From: Dissophora ornata
Taxonomy: Eukaryota > Mortierellomycota > Mortierellomycetes > Mortierellales > Mortierellaceae
Length of the DNA: 64,000 bases
Reading direction: 5' to 3'
Assembly: GCA_025201705.1 (NCBI GenBank)
Contig: MU616592.1
Location: 17,178-81,177, forward strand
A model generated the notes under the pieces. It was not told where the DNA came from and did not search any database. It worked only from the letters and a program-made list of their open reading frames with translations. Below are positions 47,863 through 61,700 of the stretch, one piece after another; within the stretch, counting starts at the first letter, position 1, and every line of letters starts with the position of its first letter. The position numbers were made by a program, and so were the translations under genes.

Positions 47863-48344
47863 TTGTTCCAGGGAATAATATATTCTTACCCCCCCGTGAG
47901 CCTCTTATTCTGACGGGGGTCACCAACTCCTGTACTAAGTCCATGTAAACGTTCCCAATCTTTGAACGTCAATTGCGCAACAACTTTTTATGCTACTCCC
48001 TACTCTTCTTAATATATTTATTTTGCCCGTCTCCATGCCTATCTTCTCATGTAGTTCGCTTCTTTTTTTCATGAACTTTGATGCCCACTTGCATGCAGAG
48101 AGTGCTTAATTGTCTGTTCAGTTCGCCCATAGTGGACAAGAAAAGAAGTGAACTACATGAGAAGATAGGCATGGAAACGGGCACAAGAAATATATTAAGA
48201 AGAGTAGGGAGTAGCATAAAAAGTTGTTGCGCAATTAACGTTCAAAGATTGGGAACGTTTACATGGACTTAGTGCAGGAGTTGATGACCCCCGTAAGAAT
48301 AAGATGCTCACGGGGGGGTAAGACTATACTATTCCTTGTTCCAG
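47863..48344. mobile_element. Non-autonomous foldback (MULE-like) element with 9-bp target duplication
   Basis: The element at 47872-48335 (464 bp) starts GGAATA and ends TATTCC. Its ends are inverted repeats: CTTACCCCCCCGTGAGC at 47885-47901 is matched by GCTCACGGGGGGGTAAG at 48306-48322. The inverted repeat continues inward for about 200 nt per arm (about 47872-48068 and 48139-48335) with scattered mismatches, leaving a loop of about 70 nt. The direct repeat TTGTTCCAG flanks both ends exactly (47863-47871 and 48336-48344). There is no coding capacity. A 9-bp duplication and long terminal inverted repeats starting with G are typical of Mutator-like elements. The transposase source is not in this window. 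Confidence 0.9.
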
Positions 48345-49284
48345 GACCCAAGTGCACTTTTGCACCACTCATCTGACGCGTTCACCCCCAAACCTGAATA
48401 CATTTTACTCGCGATCATAACTGAGTGTAGCGTGTCGCAATTTTTAGGAACCTTATACGACGGTAGGCTGATCGACTGTGAGTTTAGCGAGGGTTAGCTG
48501 CCTGCTCGATACCGTTGGCAGCAAAGATGGCCCCCTGTTTATGTCAAAACAAACCCATCACCTGCTCCTTCTCCTCCCAAGCTGGAAAGTCTCACGCGAC
48601 GAACAGAAACCAAACATGCACCCCGTTTATAGCTCATGGGCGAAGATCGCCCAAGGGAGTCCCCAAACGAACTTTTGTGCTTTTCAGGTCGACGCATATC
48701 ACATCCGGTGACCGCCCCATATACAGAAATGCGAAGACTTGGTCTACCTCGTCACAAAATACTTCCTTTCCTTCCAATGCCAACTATTGAGCATCTCAAC
48801 TTCGCATTTAATGCCTTCAGTTCATCCAGCAAGGATCGTGAGTGGCATGAACAGGCGGCATTCACCAATGGGCGTCTCTAGGAATGTTTAGATTACATGT
48901 ATAGAGAGAGCTATCACTAATCAATCGCTCGCCAGTAAAAGAAAGGTGCTACCTAAATTGGGTTGGGTGTGCTGCGCTCTTATATGAGAGTTATATCAAA
49001 TTATGTAACAGAATCGGCATCGTGTGAGGCGACGGAGCTCTCCAGCCAAGTTTTCATCTCTTCGATCCTTTGTGCAAGATCTCCGGATATATTCAAATGC
49101 GTTAGGTTTTGAAGAGTAGCGAAAGCAAATGCATTCATTCCGTCCATCGAAGCAAGGCGGCTTTACAAATTATAAAAGGGGGCTCCAACATCTCCATTCT
49201 ATCGTCAACCAACTACATCCCACTTCGTTCCCATCAGTTCCTCTGCATCGCAACTCAATCCATTTTTCATTCTAGTGAAAACAA
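48345..49284. other. Promoter region of the MFS transporter
   Basis: About 940 bp after the foldback element. Two overlapping frames (48515-48790 and 48636-48881, +) read partly like protein but in different frames and without motifs; if once coding, they are now broken. The region near 49171 holds the MFS core promoter. Confidence 0.45.
49171..49180 (+). promoter_or_regulatory. TATA box of the MFS gene
   Basis: TATAAAAGGG, 114 bp before the ATG at 49285, followed by a CT/CA-rich leader. Spacing and sequence fit a strong, regulated TATA promoter. Confidence 0.6.
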
Positions 49285-51210
49285 ATGAGCACGCCTTCCA
49301 CCACCACTCCATATGCCGAGACCATCCGTGACGATTTTCCTCTTCAGATTGAAGAGATTTCCGAAAAGAACATCCCCCTCGAGAAGGAGTTGCCCCTCAC
49401 ATCCGACCTCGAATCAACCGCAGTCTCCGCAAATGCAGTCGCTCCCGTAGAAGAGCATCAAGATTTCGGGCCTAAACAGCCCTTGACGACTGTGCGATTG
49501 GTCCTCGTCTTTCTGGGAATATTTGTCACCTTGTTCTTGTCTGCACTTGACCAGACGATTGTCACGACGACGCTGCCATCGATTGCCGCGGAGTTTGATA
49601 ATTTTTCTGATATCTCATGGGTCGGTACCGCGTACTTGATCACGACGACAGCTGTACAGCCGTTGTATGGTATCACGAGCGGTATGTTTGGCCGCAAGAG
49701 AACAATGTGAGTCGTTTCGATATGCAGCAGTAGTTTCAATAAAGGCCTCTTTCTTGGTGGGTTGGCAACTTACCGCAATATCCTCTCATTCGTGTAATAG
49801 GTTGTTTGCTTGCATTATCTTCTTGATTGGATCTGCGCTCTGTGGTGCTGCACAATCCCTGATCATGCTCATTGTAAATTGTCGTCCGTTGAGGTCAAAC
49901 GCGTGAAGAAAAAAATATACGTCGATCCTTCAATAGTCTAATCTTTTAAACCGCGTGATGCTTGTTTCCTTACATAGATCGCGAGAACAGTTCAGGGACT
50001 CGGCGGAAGTGGAATTGTCGCGTTGAGCATGATTCTTGTAGCTGACATCGTACCTCTGCGTGAACGCGGTACCTATCAAGGGTTGGTCGGTCTCATCTAC
50101 GCCCTCGCTGCTGTCCTAGGACCTTTGCTGGGTGGCGTTTTTGCGGACAACGTAACCTGGCGTTGGGCGTTCTACATCAACTTGCCGATCGGAACCTTGG
50201 CCACGGCGCTACTCATGATGTTCTTGCACATGAATCGTAGGAAGAACGTGCCATTCTTAAGCAATATCCTGTCACTTGATTTCACTGGCATCTTCCTCTT
50301 GGTTGCCTCGATTGTGATGATCCTCTTGGGCTTGAACTGGGCGGCGGATGCAAGATACCCCTGGAATTCTACCACCATCCTGTGCCTGTTGATCGTCGGT
50401 GTGCTTGTCGGAATACTGTTTGTATTGAACGAATGGAAACACGCAAAAAAGCCTATAATCCCTCTGAGACTGTTCAAGACCTTGTCGCTGTTGTTCGTTT
50501 ATCTCAACATCTTTTTGCAAGGATTTGCATTCCTGGGTCTGATGTTCTTCTTTCCTCTGTATTTCCAAGCCGTCAACGAAGTGAGCGCTATCCAGTTTGG
50601 CATCGACCTTATTCCTTTTGTGGCCATGCAAGCGATGGTCGGCTTCGTGACCGGTATCCTCATGAGTCGCTGGGGGACCTATAAGGAGTTCGTGGTCGCC
50701 GGGTTCGGTATCGGTCTGGTCGGCTCTGGTCTCACGACTATCTTGAACGAGAATACCTCGAAGGGCGTTGTTGTCGTGGTTCTGTTAATCCAAGGCGTTT
50801 CTCATGGCTTGACTATAGCGACCCTGTTGCTGGCGATTCACGCACAGCTCGAGAACAAGTCTGATGTGGCGTTTGGGACCTCGCTTTGGGTATTCCTCCG
50901 CACTTTTGGCGGCGTTTTTGGTATTGCTGTTGGGAGCGCGCTTGTACAGAGTAGTTTGAGCGCAGCGGGGGCGAGTCAGTATGCACAAAACATCAAGGCG
51001 ATTGCATATCTGCCGGAGGATGTCAAGGGACCAGTCCTGAGAGCGTTCATGGAAAGACTGAGGAAGTTCTTCATCCTGTTGACAGCATTTTCAGGGGTCG
51101 GGTTCCTGAGTAGCTTGTTCATCAAGAAGGTGACGTTGGGCGCGAAGCAGAAGAAGCAAGATGGAGCAGGCGATGGTCAGACGCCAGAACCAATACTCAT
51201 CGCAGAGTAG
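49285..51210 (+). CDS. MFS multidrug exporter, DHA2 (14-TMS) family
   Basis: Three exons (49285-49706, 49801-49873, 49978-51210) join to 575 aa. A hydrophilic N-terminus of about 65 residues precedes the first membrane span. ALDQTIVTTTLPSIAAEF is the DHA2 motif D1 region, motif A follows in GMFGRKRTM, IARTVQGLGGSGI is the motif B region with its Arg, and VLGPLLGGVFADNVTWRW is the antiporter motif C. About 14 hydrophobic segments follow. The family exports drugs, toxins or amino acids by proton antiport at the plasma or vacuolar membrane; the substrate here is unknown. The C-terminus after FIKKVTLGAKQKKQ is short and charged. Confidence 0.93.
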
Positions 51211-51633
51211 GGAGATAGAAAGAGTGCGATTTCATTTATAATGCCCATTTTCACAGAGTAACATCTAGAGTAGCTACATTGCAGATACCGCTCTCTTGGC
51301 GTAATCCGTCAATGCCTTTCTGTCAAAAGGTCGGCGCGTTCGATTGGGCCACGTACGACATTCATGAGACTAAACCTTGGATAGAGACACCCAGCATGCA
51401 ATAAAAAAGTCCTTGTATCCAAATGAAATGTCCCTGTTCCTGGAAGGGGAGAGGTCGATCGTGCTCTCTTGTGCGGCTGTTTCTGTCTTTTCGCGAGTCT
51501 GCGCTCTTACATCCTTCTGCTCCACACTCCATTCGCATTCATCCCTCGTCGTCAATTCTTGTCCTCGTTGCGTAAAAGCTCGTTTTCTTGAAAACGGAAT
51601 AAAACGTCACCTTCCTCACCCCACACCTTCCAT
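51211..51633. other. Spacer between MFS and GGA
   Basis: About 420 bp holding the MFS 3' UTR and the GGA promoter. It contains a CT-rich stretch near 51480-51540. Nothing else is recognisable. Confidence 0.45.
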
Positions 51634-54290
51634 ATGAGCTACGGTCAACCAAAGTCCATCCTTGAGACATACATCGGTATGGTAGACATTGCATCCATGG
51701 TTTCTTCATCATGACTCATCCGTTTATACTTGACTGACCCATATTGACCCAACAATCCAAATAGAACGCGCGTGCGACCCGTCGCGATTCGAACCTGACT
51801 TGGCACTCAACCTCGAGATTTGCGATGTCATCAAGGAAAAGCAGAAGAACACGCAAGTGACCCCATCGCCATTCAATGACTAAATGATTAGACGTGGATT
51901 GCTTTGACTGTGGGTGAACATTGAACTGACAATGTCGTCTTCATCTTTCTTTCTTCCCATTAGGCCAAGAGAGGCAGCTGTTTATATCGTTCGGCTAGTG
52001 AACAATCGACAAATGCATGTGGCCATGTTGGCCTTGGCGGTAAGAGCACCGTTACACTTGAAAGCGCTGTTTTTATCCCCGAACAACCCGCGGACACCTC
52101 ATCTCATGTTCCCACGACTGTCTTGCAATGGTCCTTCCAATAGCTGTTGGACATTTGTGTCAAGAATTGCGGATATCCCTTTCACCTTCAGATCGCAACA
52201 AAGGAGTTTTTGAACGAGTTGGTACGCAAATTCCCAGAGCGACCCCTGTCGGTGCCCACGCCCGTTCAGACTAGGATTCTGGAAATGATTCAGGAATGGT
52301 ATCAGACACTATGCAGATCGTCGAGATATAAGGAGGACCTGGTTCATATTAAGGATATGCATCGCCTTTTGTCCTTTAAGGGATACAGATTCCCACAAAT
52401 CAAGAGCGATTCAGCCTCGGTCTTGAACCCTGTCGCAGTAAGTTTTGTCACATCCACCTGTGAGGAGCATTTTTATCTGCGAGGAATGTGTTTTTTCAAC
52501 TATGGTTGCGTCTTTCGCTTCTACAGGCTCTCAAATCACCAGCAGAATTGGAGGAGGAAGACCGAGCCGCTCAGGCAGCAGTAAGTTGATGGTCCTGACA
52601 AATTGGTTCCACAATTGATCAAAGCGATGGATTACTGGCATTTTATCTGATCGAATATTTTGTTGTTGTCGCTGCTAATCAGAAATTGCAAGAGCTCATC
52701 CGCCGAGGAAGGCCGGAGGACGTTCTTGCCGCAAATGAGTTGGTCAAGAAAATGACAGGATATGTAAGTTCATTCATGGTGTCAGTAAACAGGACTGTCG
52801 ACAGATATTAGGAATAAGGGAGGTGTCTTACCAAATCCCAATCCAATTTCTTTTGCCGCAGGAACAAGAGGACAAGCCCGATTACGCGGAAGAAGCGTCG
52901 TCAGAACTGGACAAGATCTCGCAAAAGGCTGTGTTATTGACAGAGATGCTGAACGATGTGAAGCCAGGAGAGATCATTGGCCGAGGAGATATCTTCGAGG
53001 TAAATTATCTGACTAATGGACATGGTTTTGTTGGAGATGAGCGTTGGGTTATATTAACAGCCTTTGTCATATTTGTATACATCCAGGAGTTGCTTAGTAC
53101 ATGCAGGGCCGCACAGCCGAAGATCCAAAAGTTCATCAGTGAAGCCGAGGACGATGAAAACATGGGTACGTGGGAGTCACGTAGTATTTCACAGCTCGCC
53201 TGCACTATTGACGTGCGTGGTGTAGCATTGATACTCACTACTTCATTTATTCGATCTTTAGAGAAACTGCTTCAAATCAATGATGTCATCAACAATGTTA
53301 TTGAGCAGTACAAACAGGTCAAGAGCGGTAACTTAGTGAAGGCGGCAATTCCAAACTTTGGACAGGACAGCAATGAGCACAATGGTGGATCTAGCACAGC
53401 GCCAGCCCAGAGCGAATCGTCGCTGATCGATCTGGTTGATTTTGGAGGTCCGGAAAGCATTAGCCCTCAGTCAGCGACTCCCACCGCACCAGCACCAGCG
53501 ACAACAGGCAATTTGATGGACGATCTAATGAATCTCAATTTCAACGACGGTCCTCCACCAGCCTGGGGGGCTGCAGGAAGTATCAGTCTTGGTCAGCCTT
53601 CCTCGTCAAGCGCAGTTCCTCCAGCCTATAACGTAATCTCGCCCCTGGGAAGCAGCGGATCTGCCTCAGGCACAGGATCGCCAGCATTCGCCAACAGCCC
53701 CCAACTGAACCATCAAAGTGCTCTGCAGTCATCGTCGCGCTCCTCAACTCCAGGATACCAACCGCAGGCCCAGCCGTCATCTTCCTCAGCAATGAATTCA
53801 GCGTTTGGCGATTTTGACTTTGTTTCCAATACCGGTGCAGCTCCTTCAGGACCCACGACAGGTAATAGCGATGCAAGGCATTGCGCGCCTGAGCAACCAG
53901 ACATTATTTGAGCGACGATATTAATCAGTTGTCTATATCTTAATAGTGGCGTTGCTGAACAAGAATGGATTGTTGATCGAGCTGGATGTAGAGTACCCCG
54001 ATAAGGATGCTAGCTCGATCCAGGTGATGGCCTACTTTTCCAATTCTCTCAATAGTACCATGTCGATGTTGACGTTCAGGGTGGCGGTGCCGAAGAGTCT
54101 GCAACTGCAGTTGAACCCACAGTCATCGCAGGAAGTTGCGCCGTTCTCGAAGAGAGGGGTCAGTCAATCGATGAGCATCAAGAACCCGACGAAGCAACAG
54201 CCGGTGCGGATCCGGTACCATGTATCGTATTCCGTGGAGGGACGGACGATAGAGGAGCAGGGCGAGTTCAACCAGTTCCCGACAGTGTAG
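51634..54290 (+). CDS. GGA: ARF-binding clathrin adaptor GGA
   Basis: Ten exons (51634-51676, 51765-51852, 51964-52039, 52144-52437, 52527-52580, 52683-52763, 52862-52999, 53087-53165, 53262-53861, 53947-54290) join to 598 aa. The order is VHS (ERACDPSRFEPDLALNLEIC, LALLDICVKNCGYPFH, FLNELVRKF), GAT (LQELIRRGRPEDVLAANELV, LLTEMLNDVKPG, LLQINDVINNVIEQY), a Ser/Pro-rich hinge with LIDLVDFGG and LMDDLMNLNF clathrin-box-like motifs, and a C-terminal gamma-ear (GLLIELDVEYPDKDASSIQV to GEFNQFPTV). GGAs are recruited by Arf1-GTP to the trans-Golgi and sort cargo to endosomes/vacuole. Intron 2 (51853-51963) starts GC instead of GT; only that splice keeps the VHS frame. Confidence 0.93.
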
Positions 54291-54720
54291 TCGTAAATGT
54301 AGTTTTGTGCATCAGCTCGTAGACCACGCATTAAAAAAAAGCAAAGGCAGAGAACAAGGAGGGTTGAATGACTACAACGCGCGTTGGAGCATTGGATGGA
54401 CGTGTTGTGTTGTCTTGTTAAAGTTGGCGGCGCAACATGTGAAGGAGGAGTGAGTGATCAAAAGAAGCCAGGACAGTCACTCTGTGAGCGAGTGTGATGG
54501 CACCATCGCACTTTATTTGGGCTCGGTCTCAGTTGGTGCAGTGATTCAATGATTCAATCAACTGCGTGAATCATCCCATCTCACAGACTCACACTGTGGA
54601 GACAGGCCAGAGACAGACGACGATAAATAAATAGCGCTATTCTCTTTCTCTCTCTCTTCTCTTCCCCGCACCCTCCTTCCCCTCCTTCCCCTCCATACGC
54701 TCAAATATATATTTATAAAC
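54291..54720. promoter_or_regulatory. Promoter region of DAHP synthase with clustered TGATTCA motifs
   Basis: About 430 bp. TGATTCA at 54542-54548 and 54550-54556 and its inverse TGAATCA at 54567-54573 lie within 32 bp, about 150-180 bp before the ATG. They resemble variants of the bZIP/Gcn4 site TGA(C/G)TCA, which controls amino-acid biosynthetic genes in other fungi; function here is inference. A CT-rich tract (54640-54690) and an AT-rich leader follow. Confidence 0.5.
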
Positions 54721-56679
<1,959 letters not shown>

Positions 56680-57093
56680 AAAAATGCGCCCGTTCAAGCA
56701 AAATACAGACATATACTTTCTAGCATTACTCTTGTTCATAAAAACTATTATTCTCCTCTGCTGTGTGTTCTTTCAAGCAATCTCCAGGAGTGGGGCACAG
56801 TGAAGAGGTGAAGGGTCACAACACACGGTTCAGGATCTCGATTCGGGGCGATATATTGTCTGGGGAGTGTTTACCCGTCTTTGGAGTCTTAATGGATGTT
56901 TGCTTCTCAGGAAGATGAACGTTTGAACACACTATGATTAAAGAACAGCTACATACGCGCACCATTGCTTCTTATCCCATTCTATGCCCCTCTACATTAC
57001 TGGAGCAGCGTTTTCGTTTTTATTACAAATGTCTGAGGTGAAAGATGACTTTTATGTCCTCCATGTGATTAAAATGCAATAGATTCCGAGAGG
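56680..57093. other. Convergent spacer between DAHP synthase and GET1
   Basis: About 410 bp between two stop codons, so it should hold both 3' UTRs. AATAAA-like A/T-rich stretches are present. No gene is visible. Confidence 0.5.
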
Positions 57094-58259
57094 CTATACC
57101 CTTCTCCTCCTATCCTCTCCACGTCCCAAGTTCCCTGCCCCACGCACCGACGAGGATCTCGATGCAGCAGGTGTGGATGAAGAGGAGGCATTACTGCCTC
57201 CAGCCATCATATCAGGGTTCAGTGCCTGTCCGAACATAGCGGCAAACGGACTTCCTGGTCCAAACATGTTTGAAGTATCCATGCCAGCCATTCCTTCCAT
57301 GCCGCCAAAGTCATTTCCCATCCCACCCATGGCAGCAGCGAATGGGTTTGCGCCCATACCTCCTGGAGATCCTGGGATCCCTGCCCCTGCAGCACTAGCC
57401 ATGCTGGCCATGTTTGCAAATGCTGCGAACGGATTGCTCGATGAGTCTGTAGGCTGTTCCGGTTTCAACGCCTTGACAGCCGGGACCAACTCTGCAAGGT
57501 TCGATGCAAAGAGCAAAATAACCTTTCTGACAATATAGAACCAGATCGCAATGCTGACAGAGCCCCGCTCCGCAAATGGCAGGGCCAGGACGCGTTCTGC
57601 AGGGCCGAACCAACCGAGAGGCAGATAAAACACGGGTACGCGTCGGAACCAGGCGATCATCAGGAACTGGAGTCCGCTAGTGAGGAACCAGAGGAGACCC
57701 TTGAATTTGACCTCAAACGAGGCCTTGGTGATATGGAGGTCCGAGGTTAGTTTCTCGAGTTCTGCAATCTTGCTGTCCATCTTGCGCCGGAGCTTGGCCC
57801 ATTTTGCAAACTCGTCCTGGGATGATGTCCTGGAAAGATCGTTCTTGAGCGTTAAAACTTCCTTCTTGAGTTGTCTTTGTTTGCCGACTAAGTCCTTGTT
57901 GACGGCCTTTAGATAGACATCATATGCCTATGATTGGGGTTGGGTTTGACATGCGCAAATGAAAAAAAAATCAAGAAAGCAAATAAAACGTGCATCAGCG
58001 TTCTGTTTGAGCCGATCAGATTTCTTTTTTTTTTTTTTTTGGCTCGCAGTTGAGTCTGCACGGTTGCAGCTGATATTCCATAGTGAGCTCTTGTTATTTT
58101 TGTTGTTGTTGCAAAGCTTTGGTTCGAGGGCTGGAGAGAGCCAATGCAATAAAGGAGGCTGCACTGGATCATTACCATGGCTGTGAAGTGGGTCTTCCCG
58201 ACGAGATTGATCAGCTCTGTGAGCAGGACCACCAGCAGCACTCCGAAGGCAAGCTGCAT
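57094..58259 (-). CDS. GET1: GET1/WRB tail-anchored protein insertase subunit with Met/Gly-rich tail
   Basis: Two exons (58176-58259 and 57094-57927) join to 305 aa. Exon 1 is almost exactly the first membrane span (MQLAFGVLLVVLLTELINLV). Exon 2 opens with the cytosolic coiled coil that grips Get3 (LKKEVLTLKNDLSRTSSQDE, FAKWAKLRRKMDSKIAELEK), then two more spans (GLLWFLTSGLQFLMIAWF, SVSIAIWFYIVRKVILLF). This is the Get1/CHD5 layout: with Get2 it receives tail-anchored proteins from Get3 at the ER. Yeast Get1 is 235 aa; this protein carries about 130 extra residues rich in Met, Gly and Ala (NPFAAF, MGANPFAAAMGGMG, SPFAAMFGQ). It shares a divergent promoter with RBM25. Confidence 0.88.
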
Positions 58260-58762
58260 TTCGGTGATGAAGTCGGGTGATGGGATGTTGTTTTTGGGTT
58301 GACGCTGTGTGTTTCCTGTTAAGCTCCTGTTCAGTTGTACCGTCTGTCAGTCCGTCTTCGTCGTCGTCGTCGTCTTCTTCGTCGTCGTCGTCCTGGATGA
58401 AGAAAAGAGAAGGAAGTAAAGGGAATGGATGGATGGAAGGTTGGAGAAGGGAGTACAAAGCACTGCTTTGAGACCTGTGATACGGCGACACCCAAAGTGC
58501 ACCACCGAATGGATGCCACACTGCAGAGGCGATTTGAACTCACGTCCACGGCCCTTGTACGTGGGATCAAAGGACCCTCGTTTGTTGTTTTTGAGCCAAC
58601 TCATCGAAACATCGCATCTCTTGGATTCCTGACCTCTCTCTTGCATTGCTCATCGCATCGCCATCGGACTGACCCTCTTCTCCAGGAACTCGACCGTGGC
58701 TATAGACTCTGGACTTGAAAGCCATCATTGAACAGGAGACGCCGTCAACTATCAGCCCAGCT
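58260..58762. promoter_or_regulatory. Divergent promoter between GET1 and RBM25
   Basis: About 500 bp between two start codons. It contains a (GTC/TTC)n triplet repeat at about 58346-58396. Open frames across it are produced by that repeat and carry no motif. Confidence 0.5.
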
Positions 58763-61700
58763 ATGGATCCATACCGCCAGCAATACCGTACGTCCTCATT
58801 TCATTTTGTTACATCAGACACGCGAGTTTATTGACCAGACAGACTGATCACCAATGTTTATATATCTTGACTGCAGCGCCTTACCCAGGACCACCACAGC
58901 AACAGCAACAGCCCCCACCCCATTTGCGACATGGACCACCTCCAGGATCCCCCTACGGACCACCACCGCCACATATGCAGGGACGCCCACCTCACATGCA
59001 ACCGCCACCCATGTATCAAGGAGCGCCACCACAGCAGTTTCAACAGCAATATCCGCCTCCTCACATGCAGCCGCCTTACCAAGGAAGAGGGCCAATGCCT
59101 CCACGACCCCCACTCGGCGCGGGTGGCCCTCTCCCTGGCTATCCCTCACAGCGTCCTCCACTTCAACATCAGGGACCACCTCCAGGACCAGGAGGACCTT
59201 ATGGCGGTATGCCGCCAAATGCTCCCCCAGGAATCGCCCCACCACACCCAGGAACACACCATCATCGCATGCCAAGGCCAGCCTACGGATCAGGATCATT
59301 ACAGCCACCAGGATCTGCACCAATGGGTCATGGAGGTCCACCAGGGTACATCAATCCAGCACCGCCGCCATCTTCCGCAGCGCCCTTCAAAGGTGGACCG
59401 CCGCTTAGTGGCACGAGTCTTGGAAATGCTATCCCTGCAAGCGCGTTTATGGTGGGTGGGGCGTTGCCTGATAAAATGAACACTCTTTTCATCGGATCAA
59501 TTGCTCCAGGAATCAACAATGTCGCCATGGAGAAGCTGCTCAAGGTAGAGGATCTCATCACCACATATATTTTTATGGCATCTGTTTGATTTTGAAAACT
59601 GCTGTGTCGTGCATGATGATCTGACATATGTTTATTTCCTTTTTATTGCTTCTTCTTGAAATAGACGACAGGAAATCTTGTAAAGTGGAAGCGCGTTCAG
59701 GACCCGACCAGTCATCAATGGAAGGCTTTTGGTTTCGCAGAGTATGGAGACGCAGATGGTTTGTTGAGGACACTCCGAGTTCTGGGACAAGACGGTCAAC
59801 AGCCTAAAGGTGAGAAACCTGTAGGGTTGGAGTTGACCGCCATGGATGGATCAGGAGCGGTGAAGGCACTATTGGTCAAGGCGGACGAAAAGACACGACA
59901 GTTTCTGGATCAATATGAAGAGAGCCGGCCTAGAACCATTGTAAGTCGGCCGTGTCATTTCTCGCTCACAGGTTGCATATGTGATTGTTTATATTGATTG
60001 ATATCTGTTGGTTGTTATACTGTTATTAGCATGATACTGAAAAGGACAAGGTTGCACTGGCGAACGCAATGAAAATTATTCAAAAGATGAAGGATGGCAC
60101 GTTGGATACCTCAGAAGCAGACGCAGGAGCTGAAGATAAAGAAGATAGTAATATGGGCGATGCAATCGCCTCAAAGGCAGAGGAAGAATCTGCCACTGAA
60201 GCTGAGGTATCGGAAGAACAAAAGGAACTCATTGCCCGCGAGCTAAACTTTTTCCGGGAGCGTGCGGCTCTGAAGGAGAAAGAAAAGAAGGAAGAAGAAG
60301 AGAAGGCTGAAAGGCAAAGGGCAAATCAACACCACAGGCAACAGCAACAGCAGCAGAGCCAGCAACGAGATAAAGACACCGCAACAACGTCCTCATCTTC
60401 AAATAGGTCGGGTCGTGAACGTGCTTGGGGTGCTAGTGGTAGCAGCACACGGCTGTCGGATTTTGTCCCTGCTAGTGGGTCGAATCATATTGAAGTTGGT
60501 TCTGGAGGTGGATCAGGCGTTTCGTCAGCAGTAGCAACGTCAGGAGATCATGATACAGGCGTAGACTCTGATGCGGAAGAAAAGGCGCGTCAAGAACGGA
60601 GAGAGCGTGACCAAGAGCATATGTTCAAGGAGCGGGAGCGTCGGTGGGAGCAACGTGAGGTCGAGAGGATGCGATTGTATGAGAAAGATAAGGCCCGTGA
60701 CGAAGACTTCACAGCAGAGCAACAGACAGCCAAGGAGGCGATGGCTCATCGATACGCACAATGGAACGATGATGTGGAGCGAGAGAGGCGGCACGAAGAT
60801 TATTACCGCGACCGGTACGTAGAGTTTTCAGGAGTCTGGTTATGACTTTGCTCTTGAGCTGATATTTACTCTACTCAATTTTTATTACTAGTTCACGGTG
60901 GTGGCAGAAGAGACAAGCGTTCTTACAAAAGGAGGAGCGCTATGATGCGCTGGACCGCGAAGAAGAAAGGGAAGAGGCAGAACAGGAAGCCGCTAGGAAG
61001 GCTCAAGAGGAGGCAGTTGCAGCGGCTGCAGCATCAACAACTGCAATTCCATCTACTGATCATGATGGAGACTCGGAAATGAAGGAGGCATTTAACATCA
61101 GTATTGAAGGCGAAGCATCAATATCAAATCCAGTAGATGTAGCAGCGACAGCAGTGCCAGCTTCGACGATATTGCCCAATCAGCCAACGAAACTCAAACT
61201 TAGTCTCACCACGGCCACAGGGGGGTTGAAACGTGGATCCGAAGTTAGCAGTGGTACTGGTACACCGACGTCAGGAACTGGAGGCGCATCTGGATTTGTA
61301 GCGGCTACAGAGTTTGGCCAAGACGATGACGAAAGCAAGGAAGTCAAGAAGCGCCGAGTTCTGGTGCCACTGAAGTATAGTGACGACGAAGGTGAATCTG
61401 ACGATAAGAGTCAGGTGAACGGCGCCGGAGGTACTGGTGGGCTGAGTCAAAGTGAAAAGGAAAAGAAGGAGCAGGAGATCAAGACGTTGATTCAGTCAAT
61501 CCCTGCCGATGAGCAGGGGTTGTGGAGTTGGCCCATTCAATGGCAGTATGTCTTTGAGGACAATGAGAGGATCTTGAAGGAGAAGATTCAGCCATTTGCG
61601 TCGAAGAAGGTGGTGGAGCTGTTGGGAGAAGAAGAAACAGAGTTGACAAATTTTGTGATGGAGCATATCCGGCAGAGGAAACCACCACAAGAACTGGTGG

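Noticed and set aside
47872..48335. CRISPR array or riboswitch
   Set aside because: There is one inverted pair rather than spaced direct repeats, the context is a eukaryotic nucleus, and a perfect target-site duplication explains it as a transposon.
58854..59479. Two further long plus-strand frames and a 175-codon minus-strand frame
   Set aside because: All overlap the Pro/Gln-rich exon of RBM25, where repeated CCA/CAG codons keep every frame open.
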